Source: a virus
Direction: 5' to 3' (one strand)
Virus record (IMG/VR): IMGVR_UViG_3300009105_000007
Location: 1-44,387 of that record
DNA: 44,387 bases
Under the pieces are notes generated by a model. It did no database searches. It was given only the letters and a program-made list of their open reading frames with translations, and was not told the origin of the DNA. Positions 20,946-30,700 of this stretch are shown here, one piece after another; the first letter of the stretch is position 1, and each line of letters opens with the position of its first letter. Both the position numbers and the translations under genes were made by a program.

Positions 20946-21496
20946 TGCCGATTAGAGACCCTGAGAAGCGGAAGGCTGCTGCGCGGGCGCGGATGAAGCG
21001 TTTGCGAGAGGAGCGACGGGCGAACAGGGCGAACGCGGGCGAACAGCCAAAAACGCGTGTTCGCCCGGAAAAACGTGCGCCCGGATGTTCGCCCGAAACC
21101 GACGTGATTGGGCGTCCGATTCGGGTCATCGAATGGACGGATGCGGAGGGTGTTGAGCGGGTGACGCGGTATGTTCCTCCTCGGGCTGATTGGAAGGGTA
21201 TTGGGTGGTGCCGCGATTGCAATACGGGGGTCGGCTCAGGGAACACAGTGTGCCGGACTTGTCGGATCGATCCTGAGCGGAAGGATTTGCCGCCTGTGGG
21301 TGAGGTGAAGCCTGAGCGATGGCCGCAGGTGGTTCCGATGTCTGCCGACTTCCTGAAGCCTAACCAGAACCTTTCAGATCGGGAAAGGGCGGCGACCGTC
21401 CAGAAGCTCCTTGCTGACCCGAAAGGCAAGGAGTTGGCCAAGCACATTCGCTGGGGAGTCGGCGGTCCGACGATAGCGGAGATTGGGAGGATGTGA
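20945..21496 (+). CDS. Zinc-binding hypothetical protein with repeat-rich N-terminal coding
   Basis: 183 residues. Very basic helical N-terminus (KRKAAARARMKRLREERRAN), then a stretch coded by repeated GGGCGAAC and TGTTCGCCC units (21018-21094), a beta-like region (RPIRVIEWTDAEG), and CRDC...CRTC at about residues 89-103. DNA binding is likely; identity unknown. Confidence 0.65.
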   Translation: MPIRDPEKRKAAARARMKRLREERRANRANAGEQPKTRVRPEKRAPGCSPETDVIGRPIRVIEWTDAEGVERVTRYVPPRADWKGIGWCRDCNTGVGSGNTVCRTCRIDPERKDLPPVGEVKPERWPQVVPMSADFLKPNQNLSDRERAATVQKLLADPKGKELAKHIRWGVGGPTIAEIGRM

Positions 21497-21723
21497 TGCC
21501 ATATCGGGACCATCTCAGCGAGTTGGTGGAGCAGGTCCCTGCTGGCGAGGTTTGGAGTTGCTTCGTTCTGCACGACGATTGGTGCCCATGCGAGCCGTGC
21601 GTCTGTGACCCTGACTTCGTGACACGGCCCTATCCAGTTGACCCTGAGGGCCGAGAGATGTTCCTACTCGCAGACCCAGATCAAGCCTTCCTCGAAGTCA
21701 AGTTCAAGACCACCGAGCGGTGA
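21496..21723 (+). CDS. Small Cys-rich hypothetical protein
   Basis: 75 residues from ATG 21496 (TGATG overlap; a GTG one codon upstream is possible). WCPCEPCVCDPD at residues 29-40 may bind metal. Unknown function. Confidence 0.6.
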   Translation: MPYRDHLSELVEQVPAGEVWSCFVLHDDWCPCEPCVCDPDFVTRPYPVDPEGREMFLLADPDQAFLEVKFKTTER

Positions 21724-21738
21724 ACGAGTGGTGAGAAG

Positions 21739-21861
21739 ATGAAGGAGTGGGGAAGGCTGTCGGGTGACGAACGCATGGCCTCGGTGTTTGGGTACGTTAG
21801 CCTTCTCTGCTGGATTGCTGCCTTCGTCGCCTTTGGGATATGGCTGTGTCTTGAGTGGTGA
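21739..21861 (+). CDS. 40-residue one-helix membrane protein
   Basis: ATG 21739 with a weak GGTGAG site. Soluble N-terminus (KEWGRLSGDERMAS), then a hydrophobic segment at about residues 17-38 (FGYVSLLCWIAAFVAFGIWL). Coding-like; role unknown. Confidence 0.55.
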   Translation: MKEWGRLSGDERMASVFGYVSLLCWIAAFVAFGIWLCLEW

Positions 21862-21870
21862 GGTGAAGGG

Positions 21871-22065
21871 ATGAAGTTCTGGTTCCGAGTTGTCATGTGG
21901 TGGCTGGACCTCAAGTTGCTCCGCATCTACCCGAAGTGTCGCACAGACCGCAGCGGCGTGGTACCAGCACGTCGTGGGCATGGGGTGCCGCATGTCGTGC
22001 AGATACCTTCGGGGATTCTGGGCGCTGATTGTGGAGGCCCAAGAGATGCGGCCTGCGGTCTGTAA
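21871..22065 (+). CDS. Small basic protein with hydrophobic start
   Basis: 64 residues; GAGGTGAAGGG precedes ATG 21871. The N-terminal ~25 residues (MKFWFRVVMWWLDLKLLRIY) look like an amphipathic or membrane helix; the rest is Gly/Pro/Arg-rich and may be less reliable. Confidence 0.45.
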   Translation: MKFWFRVVMWWLDLKLLRIYPKCRTDRSGVVPARRGHGVPHVVQIPSGILGADCGGPRDAACGL

Positions 22066-22161
22066 CGGGGGCGGGTGGTAAGCGGCAGGGACGTGACCCA
22101 CTAAGGCCGACCTGCCCGCCCTCAGTCAGCATCTAGCGGTGTTGGCGGCTTGGACCTGAGC
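22066..22161. other. Intergenic stretch with a long imperfect hairpin
   Basis: Holds GGGCGGG (around 22070) pairing with CCCGCCC (around 22118), with further pairing inside. Possibly an internal terminator or RNA-processing hairpin between small genes. Confidence 0.35.
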
Positions 22162-22266
22162 GTGGTGCTGCTTCCGATTCGCAAACGGCAGTTCCTACGC
22201 AGATGGCGACACAGTGAGTGGGGGAATCGGCGGGCCGTCCCGACCCCCGCACCGCCCGTGGAGTAG
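22162..22266 (+). CDS. Possible 34-residue basic peptide
   Basis: A frame from GTG 22162 (or 22165) to a TAG directly before the next ATG. Arg-rich with VLLPIRKRQFLRRWRHSEWG, then Pro-rich. The ribosome site is weak, so this call is uncertain. Confidence 0.3.
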   Translation: MVLLPIRKRQFLRRWRHSEWGNRRAVPTPAPPVE

Positions 22267-22506
22267 ATGATGGTCGCGCCGAAGTTCTCGTTAGTGCAGG
22301 CTCATTCCGTGGCGTTTCATGGCGGCGAGTCGTTCCCGATGCGGCAGGCCGTGACGTTATGTGCGTGGGTCTGTGACGAGTGCTTCAGCGAACCTGATGT
22401 AGAACAGACCATCGAGGGCATCATGGCCTTCTTGCAGAGCACCCCGCTGGACGAACAACCCGGAGTCATTTGCACTGACCGAGAGACACGTTCTTGGCGA
22501 GGGTGA
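22267..22506 (+). CDS. Small hypothetical protein
   Basis: 79 residues from ATG 22267 or 22270, GGAG a few bases upstream. CxxC-like pair (CAWVCDEC) at about residues 32-39. Unknown function. Confidence 0.55.
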   Translation: MMVAPKFSLVQAHSVAFHGGESFPMRQAVTLCAWVCDECFSEPDVEQTIEGIMAFLQSTPLDEQPGVICTDRETRSWRG

Positions 22507-22527
22507 AGGATGAAGACTGATGTGGAG

Positions 22528-22533
22528 TAGAAT
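22528..22533 (+). promoter_or_regulatory. TAGAAT -10-like element before the packaging genes
   Basis: TAGAAT (22528-22533) lies 40 bases before ATG 22573. The same GTAGAATGT context recurs at 24431-24436 before the portal gene, and TAGAAT again at 31962 before the scaffold gene. No clear -35. Confidence 0.4.
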
Positions 22534-22572
22534 GTCCGACTAGCCGCGGCGACCCCGCGCAAGGAGTCGAAC

Positions 22573-22734
22573 ATGAAGATTCCGCTTACCCTCCCTCTGA
22601 CCATCCGAGGTGACTGCAAACTGCTCATTCACCTCTTCGACCTCAACCCGAAAGATCATTCGCTGAAGATTGGCCTTGAACTGCGCCTGAGCGTTCGGTG
22701 CGCCCTCAAGGTTGGCGTAGAGTTCGTCTGGTAG
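22573..22734 (+). CDS. 53-residue beta-rich small protein
   Basis: ATG 22573 with AAGGAG 6 bases upstream. Alternating hydrophobic pattern (MKIPLTLPLTIRGDCKLLIH, then LKIGLELRLSVRCALKVGVEF) suggests a small beta sheet. Unknown function; it lies between a TAGAAT promoter and the terminase. Confidence 0.6.
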   Translation: MKIPLTLPLTIRGDCKLLIHLFDLNPKDHSLKIGLELRLSVRCALKVGVEFVW

Positions 22735-22746
22735 TAGGAGATCGCC

Positions 22747-22929
22747 GTGAGCGACGGAAACATCCGAGTCTTCATCTCCAACCCGCGCCCGTGGGAAGAG
22801 ACACAGACGCCCCTCGAACGCCTGAAGAACCGTCGTGCCCACTGGGAACGAGAGCGCGCCCGCATCGACGAGCAGATCGCGGTGCTTGATCGCGAGATCG
22901 AGACGCTGGAGGAACGTCAGGAAGACTGA
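22747..22929 (+). CDS. Coiled-coil protein before the large terminase
   Basis: 60 residues from a GTG (22747) with AGGAG 6 bases upstream. The second half is a strongly charged coiled coil (RRAHWERERARIDEQIAVLD, then REIETLEERQ). The stop overlaps the terminase ATG (TGATG). It may be a terminase partner, but it lacks an HTH. Confidence 0.65.
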   Translation: MSDGNIRVFISNPRPWEETQTPLERLKNRRAHWERERARIDEQIAVLDREIETLEERQED

Positions 22930-24428
22930 TGGACTTCGGATTCATCGTCGGCATCTCCGAGGTCATGGGCTGGATATGGACCAAGGCCCAGGCCCGTATC
23001 CTCGAAAACCTCACGCGATTCGTCTTGCTCTGCGGTGGCAGGCGTGCTGGGAAAAGCCTCACCACCGCCCGCTGGATGTTCCTTCAGGTCGTCCGCACTC
23101 TCATGGAATGGGAAGATGCGGGCAGGCAGCGCGTGCAGGGCGGCATCATCCCGTTCTGGCTTGTGGGAAAGTCCTACGAGGCCACGGAGCAGGAGTACAA
23201 CTACCTCGCCGACGACCTTGAGGAACGGTTCGGCACCGACTTCGTGCATGTGACCCGCCGCAACATCGGGCCGAACGAAATCACCATCCGAGTCTCCGAG
23301 AAGCCGAAACTGGACTTTGTGGTCCGCACCAAGTCGGCACAGGACGAAGGCTCGCTGGAGGCCGAGGCTGTCGGCGCGGTGGCCGTCTGTGAGGCGGCGC
23401 AGATCAGCTACTCGGCGTACCTGCGGCTTCAGGGCCGTATCGCACAGCGCCGAGCGCCCATCCTGCTGTCGGGATCGCTGGAGGACGACTTCGGCTGGTA
23501 CAACGACCTGATGGTGGACTGGGGTCACGAGAGGGCGTGGAACGAGGAAGATTCCCGCTCGTGGGTGATTGAGTCCGAGACCAACCAGTTCGACTTCCCC
23601 GAGGGAGCGAACGACCCCGAGCTTCAGCGCCTTCGGAACTCGATGTCCGAGGACGACTTCAACCGGATGTTCATGGGGCGTCCGGCACCGATTCGGGGTC
23701 TTGTCCATCCCACATTCCGCAATACCGTCCACGTCCAGAACGTTCCCTACATCCCCGGCGAGGATGTGTGGCTGGCCATCGACCCCGGCATCTCCGGCCT
23801 TGAGAACCGCGGCTCGGCCTACGCAGTCCTGTTCTGCCACATCGTGGACGTTCAGGGCATCCACAAGCAGTACCGCGTCTTCGACTCGATCTACGTGGGG
23901 AATGTGGATGAGGATGTCATCATTGAGACGGCGATGAACAAGCCGTGGTGGGGCAAGGCTGACATCTACGGCGTCATCGACCGGGCGGGCAAGAACCGCA
24001 CCAACTTCAAGGAGGCTGCGACCTCTCATGCGACGTGGCGGAACCTCGCTGGACTTCGGCTGCGCTACTCGAAGAAGACCATCCTGCTCAGGGACGCTCG
24101 CCAACGTTTCAACGCCATGCTCAGGGTGCATGGGACTACCGGCCAGCCTGGCCTGGTAATGGACGCGGAGCGGTGCAAAGGTTTACAGTCTGAGTTGGGT
24201 GGATGTGCGAACCCGCTTCGTCCCGATCTGTCGGATCAGGTTTACCGCTGGGAACTGGACTCCGACGATATGATTATGGGCAAGGACCCGCGCGACCGTT
24301 TCTGCGACTGCATCAAGGCGGCGTACTACCTTGGCTGGGACCGTGAAAAGCACGTCTATCCCCGCAACATGCAGCGCCAGTCTGCGACCCGCAGGCGTCG
24401 GACTCTGAGAACTCCCGTGCGCGCGTAA
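22929..24428 (+). CDS. Terminase large subunit
   Basis: 499 residues. ATPase: Walker A GGRRAGKS (residues 36-43), Walker B VAVCEAAQ (151-158) with the catalytic Glu. The RNase-H-like nuclease follows: WLAIDPGISGLENRG with its first Asp (about 280-293) and YGVIDRAGKNR further on with another acidic residue. It cuts and pumps phage DNA into the prohead through the portal. Its coupling to the coiled-coil gene and its place before the portal are typical. Confidence 0.95.
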   Translation: MDFGFIVGISEVMGWIWTKAQARILENLTRFVLLCGGRRAGKSLTTARWMFLQVVRTLMEWEDAGRQRVQGGIIPFWLVGKSYEATEQEYNYLADDLEERFGTDFVHVTRRNIGPNEITIRVSEKPKLDFVVRTKSAQDEGSLEAEAVGAVAVCEAAQISYSAYLRLQGRIAQRRAPILLSGSLEDDFGWYNDLMVDWGHERAWNEEDSRSWVIESETNQFDFPEGANDPELQRLRNSMSEDDFNRMFMGRPAPIRGLVHPTFRNTVHVQNVPYIPGEDVWLAIDPGISGLENRGSAYAVLFCHIVDVQGIHKQYRVFDSIYVGNVDEDVIIETAMNKPWWGKADIYGVIDRAGKNRTNFKEAATSHATWRNLAGLRLRYSKKTILLRDARQRFNAMLRVHGTTGQPGLVMDAERCKGLQSELGGCANPLRPDLSDQVYRWELDSDDMIMGKDPRDRFCDCIKAAYYLGWDREKHVYPRNMQRQSATRRRRTLRTPVRA

Positions 24429-24430
24429 AG

Positions 24431-24436
24431 TAGAAT
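24431..24436 (+). promoter_or_regulatory. TAGAAT -10-like element before the portal gene
   Basis: TAGAAT (24431-24436) starts 15 bases before ATG 24446, in the same GTAGAATGT context as the copy at 22528-22533. No -35 match at the usual spacing. Confidence 0.4.
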
Positions 24437-24445
24437 GTACCCGCG

Positions 24446-26536
24446 ATGGTGAATCCCACCGAACAACGACTCGCCTCCGCTCAAGCCTTCACCCCTGAGC
24501 CTTCTCGTCCGTCTCCTCCCTCGGACGACGACCTCCGCAACCTCGCCGACAAGATATACGACCGCATCGACACGCGCTTTCAGGCGTGGGACCCGATGGT
24601 CCAGCGCATGGAGCGGTCGATGGACAAGTGGCGGATGAAGCCGTACATCCCGCCTGTCAAGGAAGCCATCGACCTCGAAAACGCCTACACCTCCCGGCTG
24701 GACGGTGTATTGGCTCGGAAGGTCGTCTACTCCATCGCAGCAGGCGAGCCACAGGTTCGTATCGAGAACGACGCAGCATGGCGGAACCGGGCCACGGCTA
24801 ACGAGAACGCCGAGCGGTTCGCCATCGGATGCCTGAACATCGGCAACGATCTGCTGCGAGACGAAATCCGCCCGACCCTTCAGAAGCAACTAGCGTGGTT
24901 CGCCACGGTTCGGGGTGCCTTCGTCGCCTGCCGCGGTCTGCTCAACAAGGATCCTCTGACCGGCGAGACCTACCCCGACTGGTTTGTCCTTGATCCTCGC
25001 AATGTCGTCTACAGTCGGCGCTCCAAGGGGGTTAGGTGGATAGCGCATCGCTTTGAGCGCACCCGTGCCGAGATTCGAGAGCAGTACCCGAACTTCCAGT
25101 TCACTGAATACGGCGAAGACCCCTATGTTCCTGACGATGAGCGAACGACCGAGGTTTGCTACGACTACTACGAGCGCATCGACATTCCGATTCCCGGCCC
25201 TGACGGCAACCCTGTAGCCGTCGTTCCCCGCTACTACAACGGCACGCTCATCATGCACCGCTGGGCGCGGCTGATGATGGACACTCAGGCTGAGGACTGG
25301 CCCATCACCATCGTCCCTGTCGGGTACATGCCGGAACTCGGTACCCAGAACCCCGTCGTGGACCAGGACACGATGGTGGACTTCGGTGAGGATGTCTTCG
25401 CCCTGACGGACGGCATCACTGATTCCATCAACCTCACGATGTCCTACGCCCAGCAGGCCATCGCCCAGCAGGTCCACCGCGCCTACAAGAAGATGGGCGC
25501 TGGTGGTGGCCCCGATGTTGCGGACCATCCCTCCCAGCCGGGTGTTGAGGTCAATCTGGACACCGACGCCGAACAGGACCTTGAGTTCTTCCAGCCAGCA
25601 GACATTGGTGCGGCACCGCAGGTTCTACTCGGGAACGGGCAGGCGGAATGGTACGCAGCGGGCCTGACGGCTCATGCTCTCGGCCAGATGCCTCCGGGCG
25701 GCCTCTCGGGTGCGGCCCTGCGACTCGTCGGCTCGAACATCGGCGAACGCTCTCACCCCTTCCTCGGACCGGTGGAACTCTGCATCGAGGGATGCCTGAC
25801 CCAGATGCTCAAGCAGTTCGCTGCCGGGGGATACGGGCCGTTGCAGGTCTATGGCAAGTCCCTCAGTGGTGCGCCGTTCGATAGGCCCATCAACGCACAG
25901 GACGTGCAGGGCCACGGCAGACTCACGTTCAAACTGAATCAGACTCTCCCCGAGGATGTGTACGAGAAGTGGGCCATCGCGCAGATGGCGACTCGGGTGG
26001 ACCCGGTGACGAAGAAGAGCCTCGTGCCTCTCGACTGGGGCCAGTCGCACCTGCTGGGCATCGAGGACACGTCGCTGATGAACCAGAAGCAGGATGTGGA
26101 GCGGGTCAAAGAAATGATGCCCGTCATCACGCTGCTGGACTGGCGGCAGTCGTCTATGGAGCGTGGGGAGTGGAACGCGGTCCAGTATCTTGACACGAAG
26201 ATCGCCGAGGAGTTCGGCAAGGATCGCCTGACCCAACTCGTCCTGTGGTATCAACTCATGCAGGCTGGTGGTGCGGGTAGCATGATGGAACTCATGCAGA
26301 TTATCGGCGGGATGACACAGGGTGGCACCGAGGGTGCTGCTCGCAACATCAGCAGCAACGGGCAGGGCGTTGACCCTCGCCTGTCTTCAGTGGAAAACGA
26401 GAGGCCCGGAACGGTGGGACAGAACCCGTCCCCGGAAGCAGGGGTGAACTCACCTATGCCGAGGCCCGGAGCGCAGCGTCCCGGACTTGAGGATGCTGGA
26501 CTGATAACGGCAAGTCGATTCGGAGCGCCGCTCTAA
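24446..26536 (+). CDS. Portal protein
   Basis: 696 residues, a usual length for podovirus-type portals. The N-terminal half has MVQRMERSMDKWRM, then ENAYTSRLDGVLARKVVYSI and LDPRNVVYSRRSKGVRWIAH, the segment order seen in portals; a long helical region follows (GQMPPGGLSGAALRLVGS, LCIEGCLTQMLKQFA), and the C-terminal ~150 residues are Gly/Met-rich and flexible. It forms the ring through which DNA enters and leaves. It follows the terminase directly. Confidence 0.85.
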   Translation: MVNPTEQRLASAQAFTPEPSRPSPPSDDDLRNLADKIYDRIDTRFQAWDPMVQRMERSMDKWRMKPYIPPVKEAIDLENAYTSRLDGVLARKVVYSIAAGEPQVRIENDAAWRNRATANENAERFAIGCLNIGNDLLRDEIRPTLQKQLAWFATVRGAFVACRGLLNKDPLTGETYPDWFVLDPRNVVYSRRSKGVRWIAHRFERTRAEIREQYPNFQFTEYGEDPYVPDDERTTEVCYDYYERIDIPIPGPDGNPVAVVPRYYNGTLIMHRWARLMMDTQAEDWPITIVPVGYMPELGTQNPVVDQDTMVDFGEDVFALTDGITDSINLTMSYAQQAIAQQVHRAYKKMGAGGGPDVADHPSQPGVEVNLDTDAEQDLEFFQPADIGAAPQVLLGNGQAEWYAAGLTAHALGQMPPGGLSGAALRLVGSNIGERSHPFLGPVELCIEGCLTQMLKQFAAGGYGPLQVYGKSLSGAPFDRPINAQDVQGHGRLTFKLNQTLPEDVYEKWAIAQMATRVDPVTKKSLVPLDWGQSHLLGIEDTSLMNQKQDVERVKEMMPVITLLDWRQSSMERGEWNAVQYLDTKIAEEFGKDRLTQLVLWYQLMQAGGAGSMMELMQIIGGMTQGGTEGAARNISSNGQGVDPRLSSVENERPGTVGQNPSPEAGVNSPMPRPGAQRPGLEDAGLITASRFGAPL

Positions 26537-26549
26537 GGGCAGGTGAGAT

Positions 26550-27392
26550 ATGGCAGTTACGCAATCGGTAGGTGCGGGACAATACTGGCGGGTGCTTGGC
26601 AACAATGGCACGGTCTACTTCGTGTGGGGCATCTCGGCGGAAGATGCTGCTGCAAGGTTTGAAGAGGCCACCCCTGGCGCTGGCGGTGTTAGCGGCATTC
26701 CTACTGCATGGGGAACGGACCTTCCCCAGAATATTGACGATTGGAGGGTTATTGGTGGTGATGGCGACGAGGGTACGGACGACGATGGTCCGATACTGCC
26801 CGGTGATACAGACAGCGTTCTGGAGCAGGACTCGGCACGGGCTGCGTACTACCGGCACCTTGCGGACCTCGGGTTTGACATCGAATCCCCCGACCGCAGG
26901 TTCAGGGTGGCTGCTCAGCAGTACGAACCCCTCATGGACCTGTTCACAGCCTCGGAAATCACCGCCGCCCGTGACCCTGAGCGGTTTGAGACCCCGGAGG
27001 CTCGTGAGGCGGCGCTGAGCCGGTTCCTGACGGCTCGCGCTGGCCCGGGTGGTGTCGCAACGGAGGAGCGTCAGATTCCCGGTGCCACGTCCGCTGATCT
27101 CATGCAGGCGTGGGAGAACATGGAGGCTCTCGCTCAACCGGGAGCAGAAAGGTTGGACTTCCAGCAGGCGGCGATTGACCCACAGTATGCTTCTGCCGCA
27201 GCCCCGGTGACGGGACTCGGGCAGTCGCTCCTGCGGTCTTCGGCATCACCTCTGGCCCTCGGCTGGTACAGGATGCCGTCTCAGACCGACCTCGCCAGCA
27301 GATACCTCGCAGGGCGAGAGACGGGTGACATCACCAGTAACTACGTGGACTTCATCAAGAAGCAACTCGGACTCGGCGCTTTCTATAGCTAG
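26550..27392 (+). CDS. Hypothetical virion-associated protein
   Basis: 280 residues; AGGTGAG before ATG 26550. N-terminal small beta-like domain (GQYWRVLGNNGTVYFVWGIS), an acidic Gly/Asp-rich linker around 70-90, then a helical remainder. It lies between portal and the giant protein, so an internal or minor head protein is likely. Confidence 0.65.
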   Translation: MAVTQSVGAGQYWRVLGNNGTVYFVWGISAEDAAARFEEATPGAGGVSGIPTAWGTDLPQNIDDWRVIGGDGDEGTDDDGPILPGDTDSVLEQDSARAAYYRHLADLGFDIESPDRRFRVAAQQYEPLMDLFTASEITAARDPERFETPEAREAALSRFLTARAGPGGVATEERQIPGATSADLMQAWENMEALAQPGAERLDFQQAAIDPQYASAAAPVTGLGQSLLRSSASPLALGWYRMPSQTDLASRYLAGRETGDITSNYVDFIKKQLGLGAFYS

Positions 27393-27401
27393 GAGGCAGT
27401 C

Positions 27402-27785
27402 ATGCCCAGTCCATTCCTTGACAATCCGCTCGTTCGATACCTCGAAGAAGAGGCCCCGGAGGCTATCGTTCGGGCTGGTCTGCCCGTTGGTGCCAGCCTC
27501 GGGATGCAGCAGTTCGCGCAGCAGTACGCTCCTCTGGCCATCAGCGGGTATCAGGGGGAAATAGGCCGTCGCACGCTGGCAAACGAGCCGATTGATCTCA
27601 TGTTCACGGACTGGTGGAGGTCCAATGTCGGTGCTCCGTGGGCTAGCCGTGAGGGCATGACGCCGATGCCGTCTTCGCCCTATCGCCTCTCTGGTATGGA
27701 GAGGCAGCGTCGCGGCACCCAGCGTCTCTACCGCCGATACGGTACGGGCAGAGGACTGTCAGGCCCGATTCGACGCGCCTACTAA
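27402..27785 (+). CDS. Hypothetical small virion-region protein
   Basis: 127 residues; TAGGAGG before ATG 27402. Mostly helical, Pro-rich near the middle, basic at the end (RQRRGTQRLYRRYGTGRG). Ten bases separate it from the giant gene. Function unknown. Confidence 0.65.
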   Translation: MPSPFLDNPLVRYLEEEAPEAIVRAGLPVGASLGMQQFAQQYAPLAISGYQGEIGRRTLANEPIDLMFTDWWRSNVGAPWASREGMTPMPSSPYRLSGMERQRRGTQRLYRRYGTGRGLSGPIRRAY

Positions 27786-27794
27786 GGGGGAACT

Positions 27795-30700
27795 GTGCCG
27801 CGACCGCAGTACCGAGGCCCCCTCCTTCTGCCCTATCAGGAAGAGCGGAAGCGCCGCGAGGCTGACGAACTCGCCCAGCAACTCACTGGCGGTCAGGCGC
27901 GGCTGAACCCCGCTGACCCCGACGCTCGCAACAAGTTCAATGCGTTCCTGCGCGATTCGGTCATCGAGTATGAGAACGAGCAACTGGTCGGGCGGATTCA
28001 GTCTCTTGGCCAAGAAGTACCGCCCCTTCCGCCTGAGTCCACACCCGAAGAACGCAACTTCTACCTCCGTCGCTTCGTGGGCGCGTATGATCCAGAGGAA
28101 CGCGTACGCGCGCGAGAGTCCTTCACTCGTATCCTGACGGAACCCTTCGCCGCTCCCGCTGCCACTGCTGCGTCCCAACTTGCCGCTGCGACGGGTCTCG
28201 GCCCCGAGTCCTTCCGACAGGCGCTGGCTGAGGAAGCGGAATCCCCCGGCGCACCGATGATTGGCGGTGATGTCAGGCGTGCCTTTGAGCGGACCCGCGG
28301 CGACTGGACTCAGATTGCTACTACTCCGCTGCGTGCCTTGATGGACCCAGGGGCGGTGGCGCTGGAAGCGGCTACAGGGCGGGAGCTATTCCCGTTGCGG
28401 CGAGTGGGCACAGCGGAACTCCTTGAGGCTGCGGTTGACCCGTACAACCTTGCTGCTGCTGGCCCTGCTGCGCGTGGGGTAGGTCAACTGGCGCGGCGCG
28501 GCGCTCCGATTGTTGCTCGCGCAGGCCGTGAAGTCGCGGAAGAACTCGCTGAGTCTGCTGTCCGCGGCGGTCGTAGGCTCGCAGGCGAGGTGGTGCCCGA
28601 ACCCGCAGCCGCGGCGAGGGCGCAGGCAGGTGGTATCAGGCCCCCGACAGGGGAGGGGGGTAGGCTAGCTACCCCCGTCGAGACACTGCCATCGCCTAGC
28701 GTTGCCGAGGCCACATCCAACGTCATTGGACTGCGGAGGATCGTTCCGCAACTGACCCGTACCGAGCGGATGGCCAACCTCGTTCGGAAAACTATCGGTC
28801 AGCCGTTCGAGGCGATTTTAGACGAACCGCGTGCCACCGCCGCGATGAACGAAATGAACCGCGTTCGGCAGGTGGCTGACTCGGTATCCAGTGATCTCAG
28901 CGCACGCACAGGGGCGATGGTCCGCGAGGCGTTTGATCTTGACGAAGTTGACCGTATCCCGTCTCTTGCAGGTGTTGACCCCGGTATTCCTGGCGCACCG
29001 ACCGTGCAAGACGTGGCTGCACGCCTGCCTCGGTATCTGGACAATCTCACCCCTGCACAGCGGCAGGTGATGACGGACCTTCAGACCGATGTGGGGCAGT
29101 TCCGCACGATGATGGAAGGCGTTGGAGTTGAGGTGCCGACACGCCCTGACATTGTGGAAGGCGGCTTCTATCTGCCCCGTGGCGGTGCTGATCCGTCTGG
29201 TCTGTCCTACGACCTGCCGCGTGTTCCGTCAAGGCAACGTCGTGGCGGTGGCGCTGGATTCATGAAACCCGCCACCTTTGACTCTATGGCCGAGGGTATC
29301 GAGCAGGGCTTCGAGTACGGTCCGATTGAGCAGGCGATTGCTGGATACGCCAGCGGTGCAAGCCGCAACTCAATCGACGCCCACGTCGCCAACTACTTCA
29401 AGGCTCTCAGGAACGAGTCAGGCGCTCTCGTCGGCACAACTCCGAAGACGCGGCTCATGCAAAGAGACCCGCAGATTCGCGAGAAGGTCATGGGTTTGCG
29501 TCAGACCCTCGCACGGTTGCAGGCATCCGGGGCGCGCCTCTCGGATCGCCAGTATCGAGCGGTACAGCGGTTCGTCCACGACCCGCTCTTTGATGACATT
29601 GACGAACTCGCTGTTGCCCTTGGCCAGCCGATAGAGCAGTGGACTCCGAAGGGCCATCCCGCCTTTGCGCGGACGGCTGGTGGGCGCAGGCTGCTTGAGC
29701 AAACCGAACGTCTGCCCCAGCGGATACAACGTGGGAGGTGGGCCAAAGCTAGTGCTCAGGATGTGCGGCGGTTGACGAGAGAGGTGAACATCCGCCTCAA
29801 AGCTCTGATGCCCGCGTGGAAAACGGCCCAGCGACGCGCGAGGAGCCTTGCTCGTGGCGAAGGGGCGATAGACCTGCCCAGAATGCAATCGTGGGGTTTC
29901 CCGGACGAGGTGGCGAACGCTGCGAACAAGGTCCTTCAGGATATGACTCCGTATCAGAGGGGTCGATACGGTCCTGTGACTCGAACCGCCGAGGCGTTCA
30001 ACAACCTCTACCGGGGCATGAGAGCCACCCTCGACAACTCGGCACTGGGTATTCAGGGGTTGCTTGGGCTGGCTGATGATCCGAGGGCCTACGGCAACGC
30101 CTTGAGAGTGAATGTTCAGGCGTGGGGGAATGGTGGAGATCGCGCACTCGGGAAGTTCCTTGTCAACTTTAACCGAGAGGTACTTCAGGGTGCGGATAGG
30201 CGGTTGACCAGCCAGGAATGGGCACGCCACGGCCTGCGGGTTGGTGGGGCTGAAACGGAGTTCATGTTGGGTCGTGGGCCGCTTGCAGGACTTGGTCGCT
30301 TGCCTCTGGTACGTCAGGCCAACAGGGCCTTCGGGTACTTCGGTGATGCCCTCCGACTGGAGTGGGCCGACGACATGCTTCAGGGTGAACTCCGTCGAGA
30401 TAGGCCGCTTGCGGAACTCGTGGCCTCGGGGGATGTTGAAAGAATCGCCACTGTCACCAACAACATGACTGGCTGGGCCAGAGGGCGGGCTGGTGGAGCG
30501 TGGGGTGAGATTCTCATGTTCGCTCCCCGGTTCTTCCAGAGCCGCCTTGAGACAGTCGGGCGGGCGATGATGTCGGCGCGACTTGGAGCCACAATCGAGC
30601 AGCGTGCCGCTCGCCGTAGCCTGCTCAAGCTCATTGGTGGTGGTGTTCTGCTGACAGTTGCTATGAACGAGGCGCTGGGCAACGAGACGGACTTCCGCCC

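Noticed and set aside
22917-24131. Long minus-strand open frame (about 404 codons) opposite the terminase
   Set aside because: It mirrors the terminase gene, whose motifs are clear; GC-rich coding sequence often leaves the opposite frame open. No ribosome site and a low-complexity product.
25625-26254. Minus-strand open frame opposite the portal gene
   Set aside because: Same shadow effect; composition is not protein-like and it lies within a well-supported gene.
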